A DNA stretch of 6,696 nt from positions 1 to 6,696 of the forward strand of contig JAGLWP010000023.1 in assembly GCA_023133375.1 (NCBI GenBank), written 5' to 3'. Shown here one piece after another: positions 1-5,890 of the stretch. Source of the stretch: Candidatus Pacearchaeota archaeon. Its GTDB lineage: Archaea > Nanobdellota > Nanobdellia > Pacearchaeales > GW2011-AR1. Made by a program: the position numbers and the translations under genes. Numbering within the stretch: position 1 is the stretch's first letter; each line of letters begins with the position of its first letter. Below the pieces are notes generated by a model. The model saw only the letters and a list, made by a program, of their open reading frames with translations, was not told the origin of the DNA and ran no database searches.

Positions 1-77
1 TCAACTTCTATTAAAAAATGCCTTTCATGAATTACATGTCTTCCACGTCTGAACTGAATTACTTTTCCCTTTGTCAT
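1..77 (-). CDS. rpl35ae: Ribosomal protein L35Ae, N-terminal fragment (cut by window edge)
   Basis: The first 25 codons of a gene that runs off the left edge. The peptide begins MTKGKVIQFRRGRHVIHERH and continues with FLIEV. The pattern KGxVxxFRRGRH followed by a hydrophobic strand ending IEV resembles the start of archaeal/eukaryotic L35Ae (eL33), a small beta-barrel protein of the large ribosomal subunit. Family assignment is from recall of the pattern and rests on only 25 residues. The ATG is preceded by a TATA box ending 21 nt upstream and by no Shine-Dalgarno at usual spacing, so it is probably a leaderless gene with its own promoter, although it lies downstream of the 116-aa gene on the same strand. 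It supports the archaeal assignment of the window. Confidence 0.75.
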   Translation of the reverse strand, partial: MTKGKVIQFRRGRHVIHERHFLIEV

Positions 78-98
78 AATTAACTAGGAGAAAATTAG

Positions 99-108
99 TT
101 TTTAAAAG
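99..108 (-). promoter_or_regulatory. TATA box for the L35Ae gene
   Basis: Read on the minus strand this is CTTTTAAAAA. It ends 21 nt before the ATG at 77, which puts the expected archaeal start site (about 25 nt downstream of the TATA centre) on or next to the ATG. The same geometry recurs at three other genes here, which raises confidence. Confidence 0.55.
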
Positions 109-126
109 TTTGGTAATAAATCAAGA

Positions 127-477
127 TTAATCCTGATTAACTGCTAAAAAATAATCAAGTTCTTCTGATACTTTATATGAATAAAACATTGATGAATAAT
201 AATGTAATTCTAATTCATATCTTTTTCCAAATTGTGCTTCTTCTAAATCTTTTAAAGAAAATATAAATTTTTTCATACCCTTGCTATTTTTTTCAAAATC
301 TCCAGGAGATATCTCTTTCTCTCCAAGGACTGACAAAAGATTTTTCGCCTGAGAATTTAATTCTAAAGCATCTCTTCTTACAAAAGAATCTTGCGCAAGT
401 TTTCTATAAAGATTTATTGCTCCTTTCATTTCAGAAACTTCATCTCTAATTCCATATATTTTCTCTTCTTTTTCCAT
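127..477 (-). CDS. Small helical protein of unknown function, coupled to the nucleotidyltransferase gene
   Basis: A 116-aa soluble, charged protein with no signal peptide or membrane segment; I do not recognise the family. It looks mostly alpha-helical: residues 1-30, 33-52, 64-83 and 85-112 are Lys/Glu-rich with regularly spaced hydrophobics, and the last helix is aromatic-rich (YYSSMFYSY then LDYF). It has no cysteine and no HEPN-type R-x4-6-H motif. The start is well supported: the upstream stop TAA ends one base before the ATG, and a GGAG lies at 488-491, ten bases upstream, inside the end of the preceding gene. The two genes are therefore very likely cotranscribed and translationally coupled, so the protein may be a partner of the nucleotidyltransferase/HEPN-like protein. 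A small adaptor or antitoxin-like role is possible but unproven. Confidence 0.8.
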   Translation of the reverse strand: MEKEEKIYGIRDEVSEMKGAINLYRKLAQDSFVRRDALELNSQAKNLLSVLGEKEISPGDFEKNSKGMKKFIFSLKDLEEAQFGKRYELELHYYSSMFYSYKVSEELDYFLAVNQD

Positions 478-478
478 C

Positions 479-2035
479 TTATTTCTTCTCCTTATTATTT
501 TCTAAGTCATATCTTTGATTATACTCTATCAAATCATTAATTAAAATAGACGCACTCTTTCTTGCATCATCAACTTTGTGAACATTCAACTTTCCTTTTT
601 TGAAATCTGCTCTTGCAATAACAATCGCCTTCAAAATCCTCAAATCTTGCGGCGACATCTTGCCTTTCTTAACTAAACTATTATCAAATTCTTCAATCAT
701 TGCAGACTGAGTCTTACTCTTAAGCATTCCTTTCAAAATACTAAAAATATCTGCATAAATTTGTTCAATTGTTTTCTCAGAAGTTCTCTTCTCAATCTGC
801 TCTCTTAGTTCCTTAAGTCTCTTCAAATAATCTTCTGTATCCTTAATCAACTTATCAACTTCTGCTCCCTTAATATCTTTTATTTTTTCATGCTCATAAT
901 CTTTGTAAATTCCAACAACCTTCTCAAGAATATTAATATATTTCTTTTCTAATATTTTTTCTTTATCAACAAAAACTTTCCTCATTTCTGCAACAAGGTG
1001 CTTTGGTGCAGGAGGAGGCAATCCATAAAGCATAAGCAATGCCTGGCTCGGAGTTGAAATACCCCAATAAATATCATGAATAACAATATCCAGCAAAGCC
1101 ATTTTTGCTCTTTTTACTGTTTTATCCCCCATAGACATAAATATATCAATTGCCTCAGGAGATGGTTTTAATTTACCCATCTTCAATAAAGCTTTCCAAG
1201 GCATAAAAGTTCCTCTATCATAAAGTGGAATTCCGTCCCGAATAAAAGTAAATATAACTGGATGAGCATCTTTTACACTTTCCCAAAAATCAGTCAAAAG
1301 ATAAACCTGCGGTTCAAGTTTATTCTTAACCCCAGCCAACGCAGATGCTTCAGCAACATATTGATAAATAATTGACCTAAGTCGCTCTTTTAATTCAAGT
1401 CTGGGCATTCTCTTCACATCAGTATCATTAATAACTATAAACACATCAACATCAGAAGTTTTCACTGCCTCTCCTCTAACAAGGCTCCCTCCTATAACAT
1501 AACTAACAACATATTTTTCAAACTTTTGCAAAACCAAAGATTTGTGCACCTCTGCCACCCTCAACGCTCCTAAAATTCCCTTGTCATAAAGTGGAAAAGA
1601 CATTCCTATTGCACTTGCAATCTCAAATTTACTATCAAGACAGTTTTCCCAAACATCAATAGGAGTTTTAACCTGAAGCCAAATTTTCTGTTTTAAGGAT
1701 TCTATTTGTTTTACTATCTCCTGTTTTATCTTAGGTGCTTCTTTAAACTTTTCTTCTGGAACAATTACATACATATGAACATATTTTTCTGTTTCTTTTG
1801 GAACCTCTTCTTCATCAATAAATAATTTAATTGACATTGGCGGAAGAATCCCAATTGCCTGAATAAAAGAATATTTTTTCACAATAAAATTCTTCAATTT
1901 TTCAAGTTCTTTCTTAACTTTTTCCATATCTTTCTTTGTTTTATCAGAAGTCTCTGGAATCTCTGGAAGTTTGCTAGAATACTTTTTACCCAAAGACATC
2001 TCAGGAATTTCTTGATTTTTGTTATCTGAATCCAT
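479..2035 (-). CDS. Multidomain nucleotidyltransferase (pol-beta fold) with HEPN-like C-terminal half
   Basis: A 518-aa protein numbered from the ATG at 2035. Residues 31-54 form a Lys/Glu-rich helix, possibly coiled coil. Residues 163-280 are a nucleotidyltransferase domain of the DNA polymerase beta superfamily: G182-G183-S184, G188, then S194-D195-V196-D197, the metal-binding GG/S...DxD signature, with the domain-ending PLYDRG at 270-275. I see no clear third acidic residue. Residues about 85-153 look like an earlier, degenerate copy of the same fold, ending PLYDKG at 148-153. Residues about 298-411 and 419-511 are helical and resemble HEPN domains. Nucleotidyltransferase plus HEPN is the MNT-HEPN pairing known from toxin-antitoxin modules, usually as two proteins; here it would be one chain. 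A housekeeping RNA-modifying role is equally possible. A TTG start at 2056 would add seven residues but overlaps the TATA box, so ATG is chosen. No signal peptide. Confidence 0.8.
   Translation of the reverse strand: MDSDNKNQEIPEMSLGKKYSSKLPEIPETSDKTKKDMEKVKKELEKLKNFIVKKYSFIQAIGILPPMSIKLFIDEEEVPKETEKYVHMYVIVPEEKFKEAPKIKQEIVKQIESLKQKIWLQVKTPIDVWENCLDSKFEIASAIGMSFPLYDKGILGALRVAEVHKSLVLQKFEKYVVSYVIGGSLVRGEAVKTSDVDVFIVINDTDVKRMPRLELKERLRSIIYQYVAEASALAGVKNKLEPQVYLLTDFWESVKDAHPVIFTFIRDGIPLYDRGTFMPWKALLKMGKLKPSPEAIDIFMSMGDKTVKRAKMALLDIVIHDIYWGISTPSQALLMLYGLPPPAPKHLVAEMRKVFVDKEKILEKKYINILEKVVGIYKDYEHEKIKDIKGAEVDKLIKDTEDYLKRLKELREQIEKRTSEKTIEQIYADIFSILKGMLKSKTQSAMIEEFDNSLVKKGKMSPQDLRILKAIVIARADFKKGKLNVHKVDDARKSASILINDLIEYNQRYDLENNKEKK
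488..491 (-). promoter_or_regulatory. Shine-Dalgarno of the 116-aa gene
   Basis: GGAG on the minus strand, within the last codons of the upstream gene and ten bases before the ATG at 477. It is the clearest ribosome binding site in the window and belongs to an operon-internal gene. The first genes of the transcription units lack one. Confidence 0.65.
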
Positions 2036-2055
2036 AGTGAAAAAAAATATGCCCA

Positions 2056-2068
2056 ACTTATAAATCTT
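2056..2068 (-). promoter_or_regulatory. TATA box for the nucleotidyltransferase operon
   Basis: On the minus strand this reads AAGATTTATAAGT. It ends 20 nt before the ATG at 2035, predicting a leaderless transcript. The same 13-mer, at the same distance, precedes the beta-barrel gene (3348-3360). It lies back to back with the tRNA-Val TATA box, making 2036-2113 a compact divergent promoter. Confidence 0.7.
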
Positions 2069-2079
2069 CCGATAGATAA

Positions 2080-2089
2080 ACTTTAAAAC
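2080..2089 (+). promoter_or_regulatory. TATA box for tRNA-Val
   Basis: The sequence ACTTTAAAAC is centred roughly 29 nt upstream of the first tRNA base at 2114, the usual distance for an archaeal TATA box. It is AT-rich in an AT-rich background, so the position is the main support. Confidence 0.45.
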
Positions 2090-2113
2090 TCATTGTTCTT
2101 TGTAAAAAAATAA

Positions 2114-2186
2114 GGTCCCGTGGTCTAGTGGTTATGACATCTCGTTTACACCGAGAAGATCGCAGGTTCGATCCCTGTCGGGACCA
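2114..2186 (+). tRNA. tRNA-Val (anticodon TAC)
   Basis: A complete 73-nt cloverleaf without introns. The acceptor stem GGTCCCG (2114-2120) pairs with CGGGACC (2179-2185), and the discriminator is A2186. The anticodon arm is TCTCG / TTTACAC / CGAGA, so positions 34-36 are TAC, decoding GTA-type valine codons. The T arm is GCAGG / TTCGATC / CCTGT with one G-T pair. The D arm GTCT...TGAC matches archaeal tRNA-Val. The 3' CCA is not encoded (the next bases are TGT) and must be added by CCA-adding enzyme. Confidence 0.97.
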
Positions 2187-2300
2187 TGTTTCTAATAATC
2201 AATATTATATGTAAAAGATTCTTCATTAATTATTTTAATAAATTCAAGCGAATAAATATGAGCGAGCAATTTTTAAATCAGAAGTTCTAATTTATCACAA
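2187..2300. other. Spacer between the two tRNA genes
   Basis: A 114-nt AT-rich spacer. I see no ORF, C/D-box motif or stable hairpin in it. Its only recognisable element is the TATA-like run before tRNA-Gly. The tRNAs are therefore probably transcribed separately. Confidence 0.5.
2269..2278 (+). promoter_or_regulatory. TATA box for tRNA-Gly
   Basis: The sequence ATTTTTAAAT is centred about 27 nt upstream of the tRNA-Gly first base at 2301, the expected archaeal spacing. The bases just upstream (GAGCGAGCA) are more GC-rich than the spacer and could hold a BRE, but that is speculative. Confidence 0.5.
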
Positions 2301-2371
2301 GCGCAAGTAGTTTATTGGTAGAATATCTCGTTGCCAACGAGGTGAGCCGAGTTCGATTCTCGGCTTGCGCA
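2301..2371 (+). tRNA. tRNA-Gly (anticodon GCC)
   Basis: A complete 71-nt cloverleaf without introns. The acceptor GCGCAAG (2301-2307) pairs with CTTGCGC (2364-2370), and the discriminator is A2371. The anticodon arm is TCTCG / TTGCCAA / CGAGG, giving anticodon GCC for GGC/GGT codons. The T arm is CCGAG / TTCGATT / CTCGG with perfect pairing, and the variable loop is four bases. The D stem is weak, held by T-A and G-T pairs. CCA is not encoded. The anticodon stem is nearly the same as that of tRNA-Val just upstream. Confidence 0.97.
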
Positions 2372-2380
2372 TTCAAAATT

Positions 2381-2389
2381 CTTTTAAAC
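2381..2389 (+). promoter_or_regulatory. Possible TATA box for the EamA transporter gene
   Basis: CTTTTAAAC lies about 50 nt before the transporter ATG, which would give a 5' leader of about 28 nt, unlike the leaderless genes in this window. No TATA-like sequence lies at the leaderless distance. Read-through from the tRNA-Gly gene, which ends 67 nt upstream of the ATG, is an alternative. Confidence 0.3.
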
Positions 2390-2438
2390 ACTACTTTACT
2401 AATATTGAAAAGAGGACTGATAGTAAAATACTTTTCAA

Positions 2439-3290
2439 ATGATACACATACCAATTATCGGAGCACTGGCACTTGCAATAGGAACCATCTTACAAAAAGT
2501 TGTATTACGAAAAAGAAAAATTAACATTAAACTCTACCAAGTTTTAGAGTTTCTTGCAATTATAATTGTTATGCTCCCACTTATCTATTTCTTTTGGAAA
2601 TTTGATGCAGAAGCATTACAATTAAGGAATATATTAATCTTCGGCTCTGTAATAATTTTCTCAATAATTGCAAATCTTCTCGTGTTTTATTCAGTAAAAT
2701 GGGAAAAAATCAGCAACCTCGAACCAGCCAAAATACTTGAACCATTATTTGTAATAATTTTAGCAATAATTTTCAGTTTCTTTTTTGAAAACCTTTATGA
2801 AAAAAATCTAAAAGTTATCATCCCAGCAATAATCGCTGCAGCCGCCCTCATTTTATCCCACATAAAAAAACAACATCTCAGTTTCAATAAATATTTCTTA
2901 GCAGCAATAGCAGGAAGTTTTTTCTTTGCACTTGAATTAATTCTCTCCAGATTAATACTTGATTTTTATTCCCCAATTAGCTTTTATTTTTTAAGATGCT
3001 CGGCAATTTTTTTAATTAGCTTAGCTTTGTTCAGACCAAATTTCAAAAAAGCAGACAAAAATGTGCGCCTTCATATTCTTTTAATAGGTTCAATTTGGGT
3101 AATTTATAGAGTAATAGTTTATTATGGTTACATAAACCTCGGAGTAATTTTCACAACATTAATAATAATGCTCGCCCCAATATTCATATATACTTTTGCC
3201 CATATTTTCCTAAAAGAGAAAATTAAATTAAGAAACATTATTTCAGCATTAATCATTATTGCCTGCATCATCTATGCTATTCTCGCATAA
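2439..3290 (+). CDS. EamA/DMT-superfamily membrane transporter, 10 TM
   Basis: A 283-aa very hydrophobic protein, close to the roughly 280-300 aa usual for ten-helix drug/metabolite transporters. Approximate membrane segments are 4-22, 33-53, 64-85, 98-117, 124-141, 152-170, 176-198, 211-229, 235-256 and 264-282. They form two five-helix halves. Each half carries a proline at the start of its fourth helix (E101-P102 and A246-P247); the second half then ends in L258-K-E260-K-I-K-L before the last helix, the common EamA ending of repeat 2. Such proteins export or import small metabolites such as amino acids or nucleotide sugars; the substrate cannot be told here. An in-frame TAA at 2424-2426 leaves the ATG at 2439 as the earliest good start. 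No Shine-Dalgarno at normal spacing is visible; AGAGGA at 2411-2416 is too distant. Confidence 0.82.
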   Translation: MIHIPIIGALALAIGTILQKVVLRKRKINIKLYQVLEFLAIIIVMLPLIYFFWKFDAEALQLRNILIFGSVIIFSIIANLLVFYSVKWEKISNLEPAKILEPLFVIILAIIFSFFFENLYEKNLKVIIPAIIAAAALILSHIKKQHLSFNKYFLAAIAGSFFFALELILSRLILDFYSPISFYFLRCSAIFLISLALFRPNFKKADKNVRLHILLIGSIWVIYRVIVYYGYINLGVIFTTLIIMLAPIFIYTFAHIFLKEKIKLRNIISALIIIACIIYAILA

Positions 3291-3300
3291 TTCCACGACT

Positions 3301-3325
3301 TTACGATAACAGATTATCGGCGTAA
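3301..3325 (+). other. Inverted repeat upstream of the surface operon
   Basis: CGATAA (3304-3309) and TTATCG (3314-3319) form a perfect 6-bp dyad around a CAGA loop. Flanking TTA and TAA extend it to nine pairs with a 3-nt bulge. It begins ten bases after the transporter stop and ends 22 nt before the TATA-box 13-mer at 3348. It could be an operator for the operon or a 3'-end hairpin of the transporter mRNA. No T-run follows, so an intrinsic bacterial-type terminator is unlikely. Confidence 0.4.
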
Positions 3326-3347
3326 CTGCGTAATGATAACAAACAGA

Positions 3348-3360
3348 AAGATTTATAAGT
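3348..3360 (+). promoter_or_regulatory. TATA box for the surface-protein operon
   Basis: AAGATTTATAAGT, identical over 13 bases to the promoter of the nucleotidyltransferase gene and, like it, ending exactly 20 nt before an ATG (3381). It predicts a leaderless transcript and rules against the in-frame ATG at 3333, which lies upstream of the TATA box. Confidence 0.72.
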
Positions 3361-3380
3361 ATCTTGCTTCTAAAAAATGC

Positions 3381-4493
3381 ATGACAAAAAAATCTTTAAT
3401 CGGTGCTATTACATTAGGGGCAGCATTAATATCCGGAGCAAATGCTCATGCAGATACAAATGAGGGTTATTTTGTTAGAACAGCTGACAATATTATGGCT
3501 ACTAATTATCTTCAAGAAATAAATCAAAATTCTAAAACTTCTATTGATTCAATATTAGGACGAGGACAAGGAAGTGTTTATGCTGTTGACCCAACAATTG
3601 GTCTTATGAATATATTAAAATGGCTTAATTCTGACGAAGCTAAAAACTTCTACGGAAACAGATTAGACCTTATCAAAACAAGATATCAAAGTTTTTTATC
3701 AGAAATTAATAAAGAACAAAGAACCGAAAATTATGGAAAATCATTAGCAAGATTAAACAAAGCATTAGAAGATGGAGTTTTGAATCCTTCTGAACTTCAA
3801 GGAATAGAAGGAACATATATGATAATTAAAAAAGGAGGGGGTTGGAGTGTTCCTGCTTTAGTAAAAATAGAAAAAAATTATGATACTACAAGTAAGAAAA
3901 GAACAACATACCCAGATTTAGTAAAAAAGAAATTAGAGAAAATTGGTGAAAAGGATTCAAAAGAAAAATTACAAAAAGATGAAGGATTGCATCTTATTTT
4001 AGGATTAAATGTAGATACAGATTTTAATAATTTTGGTGGAGCAATTGGATTAAAATATGATCCTGTAAAAGACCTTAGCTTTTCGATTTTAGCAAACTTT
4101 AGTAAAGCTGAAGATGAAAATATCTATCACATTAAAACACCAGAATTTAAAGGCATCTATGGAGAAATAAACAAAGATGAGATAAATTCCTTTTCAATTG
4201 GTCCGTCTCTTGAATTTCAAGCAGGTCCTCTATTCTTTGGAGGAGGATTCAATTATTGGAATTGGATAGAAAAAACAGAAGAAAAAATAATGAAAGGTGC
4301 AGAAGTAAAAAAATCAAGCATAAATTCCATTCCAAATTCAAAAATATTCGAGAATATGTATGCTGGTTTAGAATTTAAGTTTAAAAATTTTGGTTTAGGC
4401 GCAAGTGTTGGTTATGATGGCAAAAAAGGTCCTTATGTTGGAGCAAGAACTACTATTAGATTAAACAAACCTAAAAGAGAATCTAAAAAATGA
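3381..4493 (+). CDS. Secreted protein with C-terminal outer-membrane-like beta-barrel domain
   Basis: A 370-aa protein numbered from the ATG at 3381, which is set by the leaderless TATA box and gives a clean signal peptide: K3-K4, a hydrophobic core to about residue 19, and likely cleavage after A22-H-A24. Residues 25-200 are mixed and mainly helical, with Lys-rich linkers. Residues 203-361 contain eight short strands with alternating Gly/hydrophobic pattern, near 203-212, 219-229, 232-243, 270-282, 284-295, 326-336, 337-347 and 351-361, joined by tight turns and by longer charged loops. This resembles an eight-stranded OmpA/OmpX-like barrel. The C-terminus is NKPKRESKK, without the terminal aromatic typical of bacterial outer-membrane proteins. 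The function is not known; a surface pore, adhesin or envelope component is inferred. It overlaps the next gene by ATGA. An extension to 3333 would bury the signal peptide. Confidence 0.75.
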   Translation: MTKKSLIGAITLGAALISGANAHADTNEGYFVRTADNIMATNYLQEINQNSKTSIDSILGRGQGSVYAVDPTIGLMNILKWLNSDEAKNFYGNRLDLIKTRYQSFLSEINKEQRTENYGKSLARLNKALEDGVLNPSELQGIEGTYMIIKKGGGWSVPALVKIEKNYDTTSKKRTTYPDLVKKKLEKIGEKDSKEKLQKDEGLHLILGLNVDTDFNNFGGAIGLKYDPVKDLSFSILANFSKAEDENIYHIKTPEFKGIYGEINKDEINSFSIGPSLEFQAGPLFFGGGFNYWNWIEKTEEKIMKGAEVKKSSINSIPNSKIFENMYAGLEFKFKNFGLGASVGYDGKKGPYVGARTTIRLNKPKRESKK

Positions 4494-5890
4494 AGAGAAA
4501 ATTAATATTAGGATTGTCATTAGCAATCCTTAGTATATTTCTTATTAACACTGTAAGTGCTATGTTAGTTTATGTTGAGTGGGATACAACTGATTCAAAT
4601 ACACTCCAAATAAATGATGGTGAATCTGCTATGTTCAATATCCTTATACTCTCTTCTGAGACCAACCCAATTACAAGTGTAAAATTATATGATTCTTCAG
4701 GAGAAGTTTATACTTTCTTAAACATCCTAATAAATGAGGTAAAAGAATACACAATTAGTCAATCAATTTACAAAACTTCAGGTGATTTTTATATAGAAGT
4801 AATCGGAACAGATAGTTTTAATACAGATAGTGAAACTTTATTCCTAACAATCCTTCCAGCACCAAACACTCCCCCTGTTCTAGACTCAATAGGAAATAAA
4901 CAAGTAGATGAAAATGAGCTATTGCAATTTACTATCTCTGGAACAGACGCAGATGGGGATGATTTAACTTATTCAGCTTCTGGTTTACCAAGTGGAGCAA
5001 GTTTTAATCCAAGTACAAAAACATTCTCATGGACTCCAACATACACTCAATCTGGAACTTATCAAGTAAAATTTACTGTCTCTGACGGAAAAGCTACTGA
5101 TTCAAAAACAATAACAATTACAGTTAAGGATGTCGATGAAGAGCCAAATAATGCCCCAGAAATAACTTCTACTCCTATAACAGAAATTAATGAAAAAGAA
5201 ACTTATACTTATCAAGTAACTGCTACAGATGCAGATGAAGACACATTAACTTACTCACTAACTCAAAACCCTCTTGGATTTTCGATTAATTCAAACACAG
5301 GATTAATTACTGGAACAGCACCCGAAGTAACTTCCGATACAGATTATGATATTATTGTTCAAGTTTTTGATGGTGAAGATTACACTACTCAACCTTATAT
5401 TTTAACTGTTAAGAATGTAGTTCCAGGAAATAATGATCCGATTATAACCACAACAGCAGTTACACAAGTTGATGAAAATCAAGATTATAGTTATGATGTT
5501 GAAGCAAGTGATCCTGATGGGGACGCATTAACATACTCTTTGACTGAAAATCCTACTTGGCTTTCAATTAATTCAAACACAGGATTAATTACTGGAACAG
5601 CTCCTGAAGTATCTTTTGATACAAATTATAGCATTACTGTTAAAGTTTCTGATGGAAATGGAGGAAGTGATACTCAAACATATATATTAACAGTTAATAA
5701 TGTTAAAGAGAAAGATGATAATAACGGAACAACAAACTTGCATTATCAAGGTGATAGTTTTTATGAACAATTATACTTAGACCAGTTTAAACCAAAAACA
5801 ATTTACTTAGAAGAAGAACTTAAAGAAAAACAGCTTTCATGGTTTCAAAAATTCATTAACTGGTTAAAAAAATTATTTGGTTTGAAATGA
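4490..5890 (+). CDS. Secreted cadherin-like/He_PIG repeat protein with amphipathic C-terminal helix
   Basis: A 466-aa protein with a signal peptide (K2-R-K4, hydrophobic 5-20, cleavage probably after V22-S-A24). Residues 25-122 look like one beta-sandwich domain. Three tandem repeats follow at about 128-213, 222-309 and 315-404. Each has a (V/I)(D/N)E(N/K) entry, a DADGD/DADED/DPDGD acidic loop, LTYS, and a VSDG- or VFDG-type strand near the end, as in dystroglycan-type cadherin-like and He_PIG domains, which fold as calcium-associated Ig-like modules. Repeats 2 and 3 share SINSNTGLITGTAPEV exactly. Residues 410-445 form an acidic linker, and 449-464 an aromatic amphipathic helix (W451, F452, F455, W458, L462, F463), possibly a membrane anchor or sorting signal. 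The ATG overlaps the previous stop as ATGA, so translation is probably coupled. Likely role is adhesion or surface-structure assembly. Confidence 0.85.
   Translation: MKRKLILGLSLAILSIFLINTVSAMLVYVEWDTTDSNTLQINDGESAMFNILILSSETNPITSVKLYDSSGEVYTFLNILINEVKEYTISQSIYKTSGDFYIEVIGTDSFNTDSETLFLTILPAPNTPPVLDSIGNKQVDENELLQFTISGTDADGDDLTYSASGLPSGASFNPSTKTFSWTPTYTQSGTYQVKFTVSDGKATDSKTITITVKDVDEEPNNAPEITSTPITEINEKETYTYQVTATDADEDTLTYSLTQNPLGFSINSNTGLITGTAPEVTSDTDYDIIVQVFDGEDYTTQPYILTVKNVVPGNNDPIITTTAVTQVDENQDYSYDVEASDPDGDALTYSLTENPTWLSINSNTGLITGTAPEVSFDTNYSITVKVSDGNGGSDTQTYILTVNNVKEKDDNNGTTNLHYQGDSFYEQLYLDQFKPKTIYLEEELKEKQLSWFQKFINWLKKLFGLK
5285..5601 (+). repeat. Tandem repeat pair inside the cadherin-like gene
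   Basis: A 35-base stretch at 5285-5319 is identical to 5567-5601, an offset of 282 nt or 94 codons, which equals the protein repeat period. The flanks also agree well, ending with GATAC at both sites. Identity at the DNA level, including third positions, points to a recent duplication or gene conversion between repeats 2 and 3. Repeat 1 is clearly older. Confidence 0.85.

Noticed and set aside
127..477. 116-aa protein as a HEPN toxin of an MNT-HEPN pair
   Set aside because: It has no R-x4-6-H motif. The HEPN-like features are in the large protein instead, so only a general helical partner is claimed.
2036..2056. Seven-residue TTG-started extension of the nucleotidyltransferase
   Set aside because: The TTG overlaps the promoter core whose spacing predicts a transcript starting at about the ATG at 2035.
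2315..2524. 69-aa plus-strand ORF across the second tRNA gene and the transporter start
   Set aside because: It begins inside tRNA-Gly and overlaps the transporter in another frame; no promoter or ribosome site supports it.
3333..3380. Sixteen-residue extension of the beta-barrel protein starting at ATG 3333
   Set aside because: It places the TATA box inside the coding region and puts charged residues in front of a clean signal peptide that starts at 3381.
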